7,267 bases of DNA from Modestobacter sp. (GTDB taxonomy: Bacteria; Actinomycetota; Actinomycetes; Mycobacteriales; Geodermatophilaceae), in the NCBI GenBank assembly GCA_025965635.1, contig JAOPWO010000321.1:1-7267 (forward strand), given 5' to 3'. A program made the position numbers and the translations under genes. Each line of letters opens with the position of its first letter. Positions within the stretch are counted from its first letter, which is position 1. Below, one piece after another: positions 1-5,714 of the stretch. The notes beneath the pieces were generated by a model. That model was not told where the DNA came from. It saw only the letters and a program-made list of their open reading frames with translations, and did not search any database.

Positions 1-47
1 TCTTCACCAACGACTATCTCGATGAGATCCAGTCGGCAATGAAGTGA
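1..47 (+). CDS. 3' end of an unidentified gene (partial)
   Basis: A frame open from the left edge reads FTNDYLDEIQSAMK and stops at TGA 45-47. The codons look like coding sequence (acidic, amphipathic C-terminus), but fourteen residues are too few to assign a family. It could be the tail of a solute-binding protein or of an oxygenase component paired with the reductase remnant that follows; neither is demonstrated. It may equally be chance. The gene lies almost entirely outside the window. Confidence 0.3.
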   Translation, partial: FTNDYLDEIQSAMK

Positions 48-82
48 CCGTCGGCCTCGGCGTCACCTACGGCGTCGTCTGA

Positions 83-735
83 GGGTTCTGCCGAATCGAT
101 GAAGACCGGCTCGATCAATTCGTGCCGGAGCACGGCGGCGCGCTCCCGGGCGCGTCGCCGTGCTCGCACATCGACCTACAGATCTGCGACGACTTCGCAA
201 GGTCGTGCTTCTTGATCAACTCTGAGGAGATTGTTGATCATTATCCGATCGGTGTGCGTCGGGAGGCCCTGGGCGAGGAGGTTCCCGGACGCTTCACGAT
301 GAGCCTCGCGTCGGTCGCACATATCTGGTCACCGAGCCGCGCAACAACTTTCAATTGCACTACAGCGGTGGACCCGTAGTACTGCTCGCCGACGGTATTG
401 GCATCTCGGCCAATGGTCAGCATGTATCGCGAGCTGAAGCGACTCGGCCAGCCCGCGCGGCTGCACTACTGGGCGCGGGACGCGGATGCCTTCTTGTTCG
501 CTGGGGAGCTCAGGCATGTCGAGGACGTTCGGCTGATCGTGGCCGCCGGGAAGCCGGAGCCCGGTGAGGGTCGATGGGACCAAGCGACGCCATTCTCCAT
601 GCATCCATCGCCAAGGGTATCGACGTCGACCAGCTGCCTGCTGAACGAGGGGCTTCTGAGCTTGTCGTTCAACCCCTGACTGACTGGTCGCCGGCGTTGG
701 CCGCGTCCCGTGTGACGGTCTTGCCGACGTCGTGG
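83..735 (+). pseudogene. Decayed PDR/VanB-type flavin reductase (Rieske oxygenase partner)
   Basis: Conserved blocks of the phthalate dioxygenase reductase/vanillate demethylase reductase family appear in the right order, but in alternating frames. Frame 2 gives SHIDLQICDDFARSCFLIN and DHYPIGVRREA, the FMN-binding barrel. From about 268 the next frame gives GRGGSRTLHDEPRVG, then VTEPRNNFQLHY and VVLLADGIGIS, the start of the NAD-binding fold (family form GGIGITP). At about 409 an extra base returns to frame 2 with PMVSMYRELKRLGQPARLHY. After about 565 another frame gives MGPSDAILHASIAKGIDVD, resembling the end of the NAD domain (GP..DAVL), with some 20 residues apparently missing before it. 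ELVV...VTVLPT at about 655-725 may be the start of the lost C-terminal [2Fe-2S] domain. An intact protein would be about 315 residues with FMN, NAD and ferredoxin domains and would pass electrons from NAD(P)H to a Rieske oxygenase. At least three frame breaks plus truncation by IS debris make this a pseudogene. The family call is good; the exact ends are approximate. Confidence 0.75.
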
Positions 736-781
736 CGGGGCGGGTGGCTTGGTGCCTGTTCTTCACCCCGGGTGCGCGGCG

Positions 782-928
782 GGCCTGGACGTCTTCAGCC
801 GCACCGTCGTGGGCTGGTCGATCGCCGACCACATGCGCTCGGAGCTGGTCGTCGACGCCCTGGAGATGGCCCGCTGGCGCCGCCGGCCCGCGCCCGGCGG
901 CGTGCTGCACAGCGACCGCGGCAGCCAG
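782..928 (+). pseudogene. IS3-family transposase (OrfB) internal fragment
   Basis: The 49 codons carry the middle of an rve/DDE integrase core: GLDVFSRTVVGWSIADHM, then SELVVDALEMA, then GGVLHSDRGSQ. The Asp of HSDRGSQ (codon 914-916) is the second catalytic Asp of the DDE triad. The N-terminal half with the helix-turn-helix and first Asp is absent upstream. After GSQ the protein stops matching exactly where sequence of an IS30-type element begins on the opposite strand, so the catalytic Glu is also missing. The fragment cannot be active. It sits where the upstream reductase remnant loses its C-terminal domain, so IS activity probably caused that truncation. Confidence 0.8.
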
Positions 929-935
929 GGCAGGT

Positions 936-1158
936 TCAACCGGTCGTCGCAACGCCGACTTGTTGCAGGGATCGTAGGTGTTCGTCGAGGGCTTCGGCGG
1001 GGGTGCGCCAGGAGAGGGTCTTTCGGGGGCGGTGGTTGAGGGCGGTGACGACGGCCTGGATCTCCTCGGCGATCCATCGGGACCGGTCCATCGGGACAGG
1101 TCGGTGCCCTTGGGGAAGCACTGGCGCAGGAGCCCGTAGGTGTTCTCGTTCGTGCCGC
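936..1158 (-). pseudogene. IS30-family transposase, C-terminal fragment with frameshift
   Basis: Read on the minus strand from about 1158, one frame gives GTNENTYGLLRQCFPKGTDL, the highly conserved IS30 block just after the last part of the integrase core. A second frame then gives WIAEEIQAVVTALNHRPRK and TLSWRTPAEALDEHL and ends GVATTG at a stop (936-938). Joining the frames restores ...GTDLSRW-IAEEI..., as expected for the family. The frame change coincides with an 11-base direct repeat whose copies are offset by 14 bases. The RPRKTL.WRTPAEAL motif makes the IS30 assignment strong. The N-terminal two thirds are missing, because homology stops just upstream of GTNENT. Fragment only, non-functional. 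Confidence 0.85.
1073..1097. repeat. 11-base direct repeat inside the IS30 remnant
   Basis: The sequence tccatcgggac occurs at 1073-1083 and again at 1087-1097, separated by cgg. The copies are offset by 14 bases, which is not a multiple of three. Removing one repeat unit restores the IS30 transposase frame. This points to a slippage or short-duplication event as the lesion that broke the frame. Confidence 0.8.
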
Positions 1159-1411
1159 CTACACGACCCCGATCGTCGCGCCATCTCCCGTGCCAGTCGA
1201 GCCTCATGTTCAGCAGGCTCCTAGACATGCCCCAGGACTTCAACTATCATAAAAAACATTCAAGTTCAGTGAAGACTCATGGTCTCGTCTCAACCTACTT
1301 GGTGCTGGAGTCCGCGGGACGCCATCGCGTTGGCCTGGAGGGCCCGGAAATGCAGCCGACACAGGCGCGAGTCGCTCTGGCCATCCGCCCGCTCATGCAG
1401 CAGGTCATGCT
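1159..1411. other. Gene-free stretch between IS debris and the hydroxylase operon
   Basis: No recognisable protein block is present on either strand between the end of the IS30 homology and the FAD-subunit start. The stretch contains the only AT-rich patch in this part of the window (about 1240-1275), a candidate promoter, a small palindrome TTCAGTGAA at 1265-1273, and a short ORF with a good ribosome-binding site (1350-1415). The longer frame ending at 1415 has no family resemblance that I can recognise. Confidence 0.6.
1222..1250 (+). promoter_or_regulatory. Candidate sigma70-type promoter for the hydroxylase operon
   Basis: TAGACA (1222-1227) and TATCAT (1245-1250) each match the -35 and -10 consensus at five of six bases and are separated by exactly 17 bases. 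An A-rich run follows. Transcription would start near 1257, giving a leader of about 155 bases before the FAD-subunit GTG. The TTCAGTGAA palindrome at 1265-1273 lies just downstream of the predicted start and could be half of an operator, but that is speculative. Actinobacterial promoters are often poorly conserved, so a match this good in GC-rich DNA is notable but unproven. Confidence 0.5.
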
Positions 1412-1415
1412 GTGA
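1350..1415 (+). CDS. Possible 21-residue leader ORF coupled to the FAD-subunit gene
   Basis: ATG 1350 is preceded by GGAGGG (1337-1342) with a 7-base spacer, a better ribosome-binding site than the one in front of the FAD-subunit GTG. The ORF begins MQPTQARVAL and ends QQVML. Its TGA (1413-1415) overlaps the next gene's GTG in a GTGA arrangement typical of translational coupling. No family is recognised. It could be a genuine leader peptide, the last codons of a lost regulator (the same frame is open back to 1140), or chance. Its placement between the candidate promoter and the operon favours a role in translating the first gene. Confidence 0.35.
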   Translation: MQPTQARVALAIRPLMQQVML

Positions 1416-2311
1416 AGCCTGCGCCGTTCGACTACGTGCAGGTGACGTCGGTGGCTGAGGCCCTCGACGCACTGGCCGCTGACCCAGACCAGAGCAAGCT
1501 CTTGGCGGGCGGCCAGAGTCTCGTCCCGATGATGAACTTCCGCTTGGCTCGTCCGGCGGTACTGATCGACATCAATCGGGCCGATGAGCTCAACGGCGTG
1601 GCGCGTGACGGCGGACGACTCCGGATCGGTGCGACGACGCGCCACCTCCAATTGCAGAATCTCGGTGGCGATGACGCACTCAGCTCGTTGCTGAGGCGAG
1701 CCGCTGTTCACATCGGCCACCTTCCGATCCGTACGGTCGGCACCTTCGGCGGGAGTCTCGCTCACTGCGACGCTGCTTCCGAGTGGTGCCTCGTCGCGCG
1801 ACTGCTCGATGCCGAGATCTCGACTGCCAGCCGGGAACGAGGCGTCCGGACCATCGCTGCCGAGAACTTCTTCCAGTCCCTGTTCACCACCGCGATGCTG
1901 CCCGACGAGATGCTCACGGCCGTCGCCCTCCCGCTCTTGGACGATCAGCACCACGCTGGTTTTGTCGAGTTCGCGCGCCGGGCCGGGGACTTCGCGATAG
2001 TGAGTGCCGCGGTGCTTGTGCGGACCGTCGACGGGGTCATCCGCACAGCCCGGGTCTGTCTTGGGGGTGTAAGCAGCGTTCCCTTCCGATCAAGCGCTGC
2101 CGAGGCCGTCTTGCTGGGGCAGCCATGGTCGGAGGATGGATGTGCCGCCCGGGTCAGCGCTGCTGCCGCCGATGCCGCTGCGACCGAGGTCGCACCCACG
2201 GGCGACATGCACGGCTCGGAGGACTTCCGCCGCGATCTCGTGCGGGCACTGGTGCCCCGTGCGCTCGCGCAGGCCGCAGATTCAACTCGAAATCGGATGA
2301 GGAGCCGCTGA
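1412..2311 (+). CDS. Molybdenum hydroxylase FAD-binding (medium) subunit
   Basis: This is the FAD subunit of a xanthine dehydrogenase/CO dehydrogenase-superfamily enzyme (CoxM-like, 299 residues, normal length). It would accept electrons from the two [2Fe-2S] clusters of the small subunit and pass them to an acceptor. The start MKPAPFDYV is the family's usual N-terminus, so GTG 1412 is chosen although only AGCAGG lies in front; translation is probably coupled to the overlapping short ORF. FAD-binding signatures are LLAGGQSLVPM (30-40) and TVGTFGGSLAHCDAASEW (108-125). FARRAGDFAIVSAA (187-200) marks the end of the second FAD lobe, and GDMHGSEDFRRDLVRAL (264-280) the C-terminal CO_deh_flav_C domain. 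The usual SLAHADPAAE motif reads SLAHCDAASE, a mild variation. The large-subunit gene follows after two bases. Cytoplasmic; no signal peptide. The family is certain, the substrate unknown. Confidence 0.95.
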   Translation: MKPAPFDYVQVTSVAEALDALAADPDQSKLLAGGQSLVPMMNFRLARPAVLIDINRADELNGVARDGGRLRIGATTRHLQLQNLGGDDALSSLLRRAAVHIGHLPIRTVGTFGGSLAHCDAASEWCLVARLLDAEISTASRERGVRTIAAENFFQSLFTTAMLPDEMLTAVALPLLDDQHHAGFVEFARRAGDFAIVSAAVLVRTVDGVIRTARVCLGGVSSVPFRSSAAEAVLLGQPWSEDGCAARVSAAAADAAATEVAPTGDMHGSEDFRRDLVRALVPRALAQAADSTRNRMRSR

Positions 2312-2313
2312 CC

Positions 2314-4704
2314 ATGGCTTGCGCGCAGACGACGCCTACCGTGGAGTCCACCAAAAGTCAGGCATCGCAGGCCTGGGTCGGCAGGACCATCCCCCGAGTC
2401 GAGGACCCGCCACTCCTGTGCGGGCAGGGCACCTTCGTTGCGGACATCGCGGCGGGCGACAACTGCCTGTACGCAGCCTTTATCCGGAGCAGCGTTGCCT
2501 CTGGGCGGTTGGTGTCGGTCACCGCGCCTCCGGGGGTGCACCTGGTTGTGGCGGCCGATCTGACGGCGAAGCCCATCCGGCCGCTGTTGCTCCGACCGGA
2601 GTACGTGCCGATCGACATGCCGATCCTGGCCGATGAGGTCGTCCGCTTCGTCGGTGAGCCCGTTGCCGCGGTCTTCGGCCGGACGCAGGCGGAAGCCGAG
2701 GACGCGGCGGAGCAGGTCCAGGTCGAGATCGACCGACTCCCTGCCGTCGTCTCCGTTGCTGATGCGTTGGCGGACGGAGCCCCGCTGGTCCATCCCGTTC
2801 ATTTCCCGACAGATCCGAATGTTGCGATCGACGCACGTCGGGAGACTGACGGGTTCCACGCCGCGATGAAGGCAGCGGATCGCCGCATCAGCATCCAGGT
2901 GAGCTGCGGGCGGCAGAGCGCGATGCCGATGGAGGCTCGGGCATCTCACGTTTCGATCGACCGGTCGACCGGTCGCATCACGCTGACCACTACGGCGCAG
3001 ATGCCGCACGTGATCCGCACCGGACTGTGCGACAGCTTGGGTATCCCGGAAGACCAGTTGCGAGTCGTCGTGCCGGATGTGGGAGGTGCGTTCGGCGCCA
3101 AACAACCCTTGGCTCGTGAGGACGTCGTGCTGATCCACGTCGCGCGGCAGCTCGGCCGGTCGGTGGCCTGGATCGAGACGCGCGAGGAGAACTTCCTGGC
3201 TGCCTGGCACAGCAGGGAGCAGGTGTACCAGCTGACCGGCGGATTCTCGACCGACGGAACGCTGCTGTGCCTCCAGTCCGAAATCACCTCCGACGTCGGT
3301 GCCTACTCGTGCTACCCCGTGACGTTTGGCGTCGAGGCGCTGATGGCGATGAACGAGCTGCCTGGCCCGTACGCCTGCCCCGAGTACTCCGGGCACTCTC
3401 GCGCCATCCTCACCAACAAGTGCCCTGTCGCTCCCTATCGCGGGGTGGCGCGGCCCGTGCTGACCATGGCGATGGAAAGACTCATGGAGGTTGCGGCGGC
3501 AGAGCTCGGTCTCGGGCGCGTCGAGATCCGACTGAAAAACGTGGTGAAGGAATATCCCCACCGGCAGGCGACCGGCTTCGTCATCGACCCTTCCTCCCAT
3601 GTCGAGGCTCTCGAGCAGGCAGTCGCCGCTACCGACTTCGACGCCCATGCCCGACGGAAGGAGGAGGCTGCGAAGCACGGACGCTTGCTCGGCATCGGCA
3701 TGTCGGTGTTCTCCGAATCTAGCGGATTCGGCACGTCGGCCTTCGCCGAACGAAAGATGGCCATTACACCGGGATACGAAAAGGTCCAGATGTCCTTCGA
3801 TCCGTCGGGCAACGTCGTGCTGCGCATCGGCGCGTCACCCCACGGACAGGGCTTGCGCACCACGCTGTCGCAGATCGTGGCCGATGAACTCGGCGTCGAC
3901 CCGAGCCGTGTGCGCGTCATCCACTCCGACACCGACGCCACGCCGTACGGCTGGGGCACGTTCGCCAGTCGGTCGCTGGTCATCGCCGGTGGTGCCTCGA
4001 AGCTCGCGGGAGCGAAGCTGCGGGAGCAGATCAAGGCGATCGCCGCCTCGATGCTGGAGTGCGACGCCAGGGACATACGGCTCCGGGACGGCAACGCGGA
4101 GGTCACTGGGACGTCCGTACGCGTCTCGATCGATGAGATCGCCCGCTTGGCCCACCACAACTCACAACTCCTGCCCGAAGGTCTGGACGTGGGCCTGGAC
4201 GCGACGGCCACCTACGACCCCAAGGGCACATTCTCCAACTCCGTACATGTGGCCGAAGTGGAAGTCGATCCGGCTACCGGGCAGACGACGATTCTTCGAT
4301 ACTTGGTCATCGAAGACGCTGGCGTCATGGTCAACCCACAGATCGTCGAAGGGCAGATCCGCGGGGGGGTGGCACAGGGGATCGGCAATGCGCTCTACGA
4401 GGAGCTGCTGTACGACGAGCGCGGTGTGCTCACGACGACGTCGCTTCTCGATTTCCTCCCGCCGACGATGGCCGAGGTGCCGACCATCGAGATCCAGCAT
4501 CTGGAAACCATCTCTGACTTCACCGTCACCGGCGCGAAGGGTGTCGGTGAGGGCGGAACCATGGGTGCGCCGGCGGCGATCTTGAACGCTATCAACGATG
4601 CGCTCGCCTCCACCGGTGGCGCGGTCACCCATGTGCCGGCGACCCCTCAGCGCGTCCGCGAGGCTATTCGACAGGCCCAGCGCGGGAAGGAGGAAAGCGC
4701 ATGA
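2314..4704 (+). CDS. Molybdenum hydroxylase molybdopterin-binding (large, catalytic) subunit
   Basis: CoxL/XdhB-type catalytic subunit of 796 residues, a normal length. It would bind molybdopterin cytosine dinucleotide and hydroxylate the substrate with oxygen from water. ATG 2314 has GAGGAG at 2299-2304; the open frame extends further upstream, but only as overlap with the FAD-subunit gene. WVGRTIPRVEDPPLL (21-35) opens the hammerhead domain. GGAFGAK (257-263) and GASPHGQG (506-513, Gln512) are cofactor-binding loops, and GVGEGGT (743-749) holds the catalytic Glu746. The loop beside the Mo site reads APYRGVARP (373-381). This is not the AY.CSFR of form I CO dehydrogenase, and differs from the AYRGAGR of form II. 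It resembles the PYRG-type loops of enzymes acting on N-heterocycles or aldehydes, so a ring hydroxylase is more likely than CO oxidation; this is inference. Its stop overlaps the small-subunit ATG (ATGA). No maturation genes (XdhC/CoxDEF-like) are in view. Confidence 0.95.
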   Translation: MACAQTTPTVESTKSQASQAWVGRTIPRVEDPPLLCGQGTFVADIAAGDNCLYAAFIRSSVASGRLVSVTAPPGVHLVVAADLTAKPIRPLLLRPEYVPIDMPILADEVVRFVGEPVAAVFGRTQAEAEDAAEQVQVEIDRLPAVVSVADALADGAPLVHPVHFPTDPNVAIDARRETDGFHAAMKAADRRISIQVSCGRQSAMPMEARASHVSIDRSTGRITLTTTAQMPHVIRTGLCDSLGIPEDQLRVVVPDVGGAFGAKQPLAREDVVLIHVARQLGRSVAWIETREENFLAAWHSREQVYQLTGGFSTDGTLLCLQSEITSDVGAYSCYPVTFGVEALMAMNELPGPYACPEYSGHSRAILTNKCPVAPYRGVARPVLTMAMERLMEVAAAELGLGRVEIRLKNVVKEYPHRQATGFVIDPSSHVEALEQAVAATDFDAHARRKEEAAKHGRLLGIGMSVFSESSGFGTSAFAERKMAITPGYEKVQMSFDPSGNVVLRIGASPHGQGLRTTLSQIVADELGVDPSRVRVIHSDTDATPYGWGTFASRSLVIAGGASKLAGAKLREQIKAIAASMLECDARDIRLRDGNAEVTGTSVRVSIDEIARLAHHNSQLLPEGLDVGLDATATYDPKGTFSNSVHVAEVEVDPATGQTTILRYLVIEDAGVMVNPQIVEGQIRGGVAQGIGNALYEELLYDERGVLTTTSLLDFLPPTMAEVPTIEIQHLETISDFTVTGAKGVGEGGTMGAPAAILNAINDALASTGGAVTHVPATPQRVREAIRQAQRGKEESA

Positions 4705-5243
4705 CCGAGAACAGGACGCGGACCGTGCGCCTCCAGGTCAACGGAGAGCGCCACGAGGTCAACCTCGAGCCGCGCAAGTCATTGGCTGACGCTTTGCGAG
4801 AGGACTGCGGCCTCACCGGCACGCACCTCGGGTGCGAGCACGGCGTCTGCGGGACGTGCACCGTGCTGGTCGACGGCAAGCCGGTGCGAGGCTGCCTGAT
4901 CTTCGCGGTGCAGGCGGAGGGCCGCTCGGTGAGAACCGTCGAGGGACTGACGGGCGACAACAACAAGCTTCACCCCGTCCAGCAAGCCTTCACCGAGCAT
5001 CACGGTCTGCAGTGTGGGTTCTGCACGCCCGGCTTTGTCGTACTGGCAGCGTCGTACCTCGAGGAGAACCCACGGCCGACGGAGGACGAGTTGCGCGAGG
5101 TGCTTTCCTCCAACCTGTGCCGGTGCACCGGGTACCAGAACATCCTGGATGCCGTGATGTCTGCGGCGAAGGTGATGGACGGCGACCAAGCCACCATCGC
5201 CACTCCGGCGAACGAGCCGTCGGGCACGTCGACCACTGGCTGA
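4701..5243 (+). CDS. Molybdenum hydroxylase [2Fe-2S] (small) subunit
   Basis: CoxS-like iron-sulfur subunit, 180 residues, carrying electrons from the Mo centre to FAD. The N-terminal plant-type ferredoxin domain has Cys45, Cys50, Cys53 and Cys65 (GCEHGVCGTC). The C-terminal four-helix domain has Cys105, Cys108 (QCGFCTPG), Cys140 and Cys142 (NLCRCTGYQNI). All eight ligands are present, so both clusters should form. AAGGAGGA at 4687-4694 is a strong ribosome-binding site, and the ATGA overlap with the large subunit implies coupled translation and stoichiometric production. The last 20 or so residues are a low-complexity Thr/Ser/Pro/Gly tail beyond the usual family end. Being third in the operon gives the order M-L-S, unlike the classic CO dehydrogenase order M-S-L. 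Confidence 0.96.
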   Translation: MTENRTRTVRLQVNGERHEVNLEPRKSLADALREDCGLTGTHLGCEHGVCGTCTVLVDGKPVRGCLIFAVQAEGRSVRTVEGLTGDNNKLHPVQQAFTEHHGLQCGFCTPGFVVLAASYLEENPRPTEDELREVLSSNLCRCTGYQNILDAVMSAAKVMDGDQATIATPANEPSGTSTTG

Positions 5244-5283
5244 GCCAGGCCCACTCCAGCCGCTCCTTCGTTCGCCGCCGACC

Positions 5284-5469
5284 GTGGCGACGCACGCCTC
5301 CGTCGCAGTCCGCAACAGTCTCGTCGGCGAAGGTCGATGGGAGGTGGACGGGGATCGGTACGAGCTCGGCCCCGGCGACGCGATCGCCTTCGACTCACGC
5401 CTGCCGCACACCATCCTCAACGACGGGGATCAGGTGGCCCGTGCCGTGTGGTTGGTCGTCTCCGAGTAA
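5284..5469 (+). pseudogene. Headless cupin fragment (C-terminal part of a cupin or XRE-cupin regulator)
   Basis: The 61-codon frame reads GEGRWEVDGDRYELGPGDAI, then AFDSRLPHTILNDGDQVARA, and ends VWLVVSE. This is the second half of a single cupin barrel; LGPGDAIAFDSRLPHTI fits cupin motif 2 with its metal-binding His. The pattern is typical of the C-terminal sensor domain of HTH-XRE/cupin regulators, where the N-terminal helix-turn-helix precedes a complete barrel. Here motif 1 (HxH...E) and any DNA-binding domain are missing. The frame is open upstream into the end of the small-subunit gene without further match and without a clear ribosome-binding site before GTG 5284. I read it as the leftover of a regulator or cupin gene deleted at its 5' side; a free-standing mini-cupin is less likely. 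Confidence 0.6.
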
Positions 5470-5543
5470 CAGACGTGCCGGAAATGCTACGGCGTTGTTG
5501 TCCACTGTGCCCCGCCACGCCAGTGCGGTCGCCAGCATGCGGT

Positions 5544-5568
5544 GGCTACCGGCTCTCGCCCGGTTGCC
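5544..5568. other. Imperfect hairpin
   Basis: GGCTACCGG (5544-5552) pairs with CCGGTTGCC (5560-5568) around a 7-base loop, with one T/T mismatch. It is the first of three closely spaced stem-loops in the gap between the cupin fragment and the bicupin gene. It might be part of a terminator or a structured leader; GC-rich DNA forms such stems by chance too. Confidence 0.4.
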
Positions 5569-5583
5569 CCCCGCGGACGGCTT

Positions 5584-5637
5584 CACCGCCTACGCGTCTG
5601 TCAGGCGGTGCTCCTGGACCGCGAGCCAGCGGTCCAG
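5584..5637. terminator. Two adjacent perfect hairpins, possible terminator
   Basis: CACCGCCT (5584-5591) pairs perfectly with AGGCGGTG (5603-5610) around an 11-base loop. Three bases later CTGGACCGC (5614-5622) pairs perfectly with GCGGTCCAG (5629-5637) around a 6-base loop. Neither stem is followed by a T run, but tail-less stem-loop terminators are reported in actinobacteria. They lie downstream of the hydroxylase operon and the cupin fragment and upstream of the bicupin gene, so they could end the operon transcript or form a structured leader for the next one. Confidence 0.45.
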
Positions 5638-5681
5638 CCAACAGAGCAGTACTTGCGCTTTCGCCTTGAGTGTGATTGAAA

Positions 5682-5696
5682 TAGCTTCAGCAGCTA
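5682..5696. promoter_or_regulatory. Inverted repeat just upstream of the bicupin gene
   Basis: TAGCT (5682-5686) and AGCTA (5692-5696) form a perfect 5-base inverted repeat with a 5-base spacer. It ends 18 bases before the GTG start of the bicupin gene, just ahead of the presumed ribosome-binding site. The surrounding 5666-5688 patch is the least GC-rich part of this gap, so a promoter or operator is plausible, although I cannot find a convincing -35/-10 pair there. Confidence 0.3.
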
Positions 5697-5714
5697 CGGA
5701 AGAGGTGGTCGAAC

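Noticed and set aside
329..1243. 304-codon open frame on the minus strand
   Set aside because: Only about 20 residues (GTNENTYG...GTDL) are real, being the first half of the frameshifted IS30 remnant. The rest is antisense noise.
1783..2313. Upstream extension of the large-subunit frame to 973 codons
   Set aside because: The extra region overlaps the FAD-subunit gene in another frame and is Arg/Cys-rich noise. ATG 2314 with GAGGAG and the family N-terminus is clearly the start.
1945..3678. 577-codon open frame on the minus strand
   Set aside because: It lies wholly opposite the FAD and molybdopterin subunit genes, has no recognisable motif, and is a usual by-product of GC-rich codon bias.
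1412..5243. Naming the operon coxMLS (CO dehydrogenase)
   Set aside because: The large subunit lacks the AY.CSFR loop needed for the Cu-S-Mo site, and the gene order differs. Superfamily membership alone does not support CO oxidation.
5236..5248. CTGGCT-G-AGCCAG palindrome over the small-subunit stop codon
   Set aside because: The loop is too tight for a useful hairpin with the full stem, and a 13-base palindrome is not rare in GC-rich DNA.
5395..5586. 63-codon minus-strand frame across the cupin fragment and the gap
   Set aside because: No ribosome-binding site or recognisable motif, and it overlaps the cupin fragment and the hairpins.
5544..5637. Molybdenum-cofactor riboswitch
   Set aside because: The hairpins lie after the Mo-enzyme genes rather than before them, and I cannot match the known Moco motif.
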